Position numbers and translations under genes: made by a program. Of a stretch of DNA of 6,184 nucleotides, positions 5,553-6,184 are shown piece by piece (position 1 is the stretch's first letter; each line of letters starts with the position of its first letter). The notes under the pieces are model-generated. The model was given only the letters and a program-made list of their open reading frames with translations, did no database searches and was not told the DNA's origin. Source of the stretch: JAFAHZ01 sp035656415 (lineage in GTDB: Bacteria > Vulcanimicrobiota > Vulcanimicrobiia > Vulcanimicrobiales > Vulcanimicrobiaceae); contig DASRSM010000145.1 in assembly GCA_035656415.1 (NCBI GenBank), forward strand, positions 1 to 6,184, in the 5' to 3' direction.

Positions 5553-5951
5553 CTCCTGTGCGGAGATCGCCAGCCACTTTCCATCGTTATTTACGTAGAG
5601 ATCGGTGAATCGTACGCGAACGGTCTTGCCGGAAACCGTCATCGTGTTGAGGCCGCGAACGATGACGACGTTGCCTTCGACGTCGTAGGTTTGACCGGTC
5701 CACTTCATCGGGGGCGCCTTTTCGTTGGCCGTCGCCAGTTCTTGCGCGCGATTTAGCAGTTGGCCGTCGCTGGTGATGTGCTGATAGTTCGGGGCGAGCA
5801 GCGAGTCGATCGCGGCGCGATCGCCGGCGATGAGCGCATCGAGCCAGCGCGTTCCTTGACGCGCAACGGCGGCTTGCGGCGACGTAGCCGCCGCAATCGC
5901 GGCCGCGCCGGTCGAAAGAAGAAGGACGAGCGGGATAAACGGCGTTTTCAT
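5535..5951 (-). CDS. Exported DUF4440/SnoaL-like (NTF2-fold) protein
   Basis: The protein is 138 residues from the chosen start. MKTPFIPLVLLLSTGAAAIAAA is a good Sec signal peptide, with likely cleavage around 20-24, so the mature protein is probably periplasmic or secreted. The mature part fits the DUF4440/SnoaL-like pattern: RWLDALIAGDRAAIDSLLAPNYQHITSDGQLLNRAQEL (35-72), then beta strands ending in VRVRFTDLYVNNDGKWLAISAQES (121-134). The family has a cone-shaped NTF2 fold and includes enzymes and plain ligand binders, so no reaction can be assigned. The open frame extends back to 6035, but that part would overlap the YceI gene and bury the signal peptide. The ATG at 5951 has GAGG just upstream and lies 5 bp after the YceI stop. 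The two genes form an operon. Confidence 0.87.
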   Translation of the reverse strand: MKTPFIPLVLLLSTGAAAIAAATSPQAAVARQGTRWLDALIAGDRAAIDSLLAPNYQHITSDGQLLNRAQELATANEKAPPMKWTGQTYDVEGNVVIVRGLNTMTVSGKTVRVRFTDLYVNNDGKWLAISAQESPVTK

Positions 5952-5956
5952 AATCC

Positions 5957-6184
5957 TCACGGTAAGTCGGCTTCGACGTTGAGCGAGAGATCGACGTTGT
6001 TTCCGACGATCATCGGACCGTAGCTCATGCCCCACTGTGTGCGATCGATCGTCGTGGTGGCGGAATACGCGATGATGTCGCGGCCTCGCGGCGATTTGCC
6101 GGAGGCAACGACTTGCGCCTTGAGCGTGACCGGATGCGTTTGTCCGTGCATGGTGAGGTCGCCGGCGATCGTGAAGTTCTTGGG
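5957..6184 (-). CDS. YceI family protein, 3' part only
   Basis: Seventy-five codons are visible and the 5' part lies outside the window. The frame is open to the last base, so the internal Met at 6151 is not the true start. The sequence PKNFTIAGDLTMHGQTHPVTLKAQV, then YSATTTIDRTQWGM and NNVDLSLNVEADLP, matches the C-terminal half of the YceI domain: the GDLTMHG strand, the TIDR-x-x-(F/W)GM strand and a final V-x-L-x-x-x-x-EA. YceI proteins are lipocalin-like beta barrels, usually periplasmic, that bind long isoprenoid or fatty-acid-like molecules such as polyprenyl quinones. The gene is upstream of and probably co-transcribed with the DUF4440 gene, with 5 bp between them. Confidence 0.93.
   Translation of the reverse strand, partial: PKNFTIAGDLTMHGQTHPVTLKAQVVASGKSPRGRDIIAYSATTTIDRTQWGMSYGPMIVGNNVDLSLNVEADLP

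Noticed and set aside
5952..6035. Upstream start for the DUF4440 gene at 6035
   Set aside because: It would add 28 Arg-rich residues in front of a good signal peptide and overlap the YceI coding sequence.

Overview
The window reads as an ordinary chromosomal stretch of a moderately GC-rich bacterium. The YceI-type gene and a signal-peptide protein next to it point to an exported or periplasmic compartment. No 16S or other phylogenetic marker is present. The dispersed-type intergenic repeat and the kinase-less PDZ/multi-TM/GAF sensor remind me of uncultured soil lineages such as Eremiobacterota/Vulcanimicrobiota, but this is a low-confidence impression and not a sequence-derived result. There are no tRNA, rRNA, CRISPR or transposase genes.

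Layout. Positions 1-234 hold 2.8 copies of an 83-bp tandem repeat that ends 3 bp short of the stop codon of the first gene. Positions 238-3046 (minus strand) are a tight four-gene operon, read in the order azoreductase (azoR-like), DoxX-family membrane protein, aldo/keto reductase (E. coli YdbC type), pirin. Junctions are a 1-bp overlap, a gap of about 14 bp (or a 4-bp overlap if a GTG start is used) and a 6-bp gap. Positions 3047-3203 are a divergent regulatory region with two opposed sigma70-like promoters whose -10 boxes lie on the same bases, plus inverted repeats suitable for a repressor. Positions 3204-3764 (plus) encode a TetR-family repressor. After 42 bp, 3807-5552 (plus) encode a PDZ/multi-TM/GAF sensor-like protein that is interrupted by an in-frame TAG at 5310-5312. 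Positions 5535-6184 (minus) hold a DUF4440/SnoaL-like exported protein and, upstream of it, the 3' part of a YceI-family gene cut by the window edge. The sensor and the DUF4440 gene converge and overlap by 18 bp.

How the genes fit together. AzoR, DoxX, AKR and pirin together resemble quinone/electrophile or redox-stress modules. The divergent TetR protein is the obvious candidate regulator of the operon and of itself. That is inferred from layout and family knowledge, not shown directly.

The most notable observation is the amber codon inside the GAF region of the sensor. The reading frame and domain similarity continue without a shift for 79 codons after it. TAG is used as a normal terminator by two other genes in the window, so genome-wide recoding of TAG is unlikely. 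A recent nonsense mutation, a sequencing or assembly error, or programmed readthrough remain possible.
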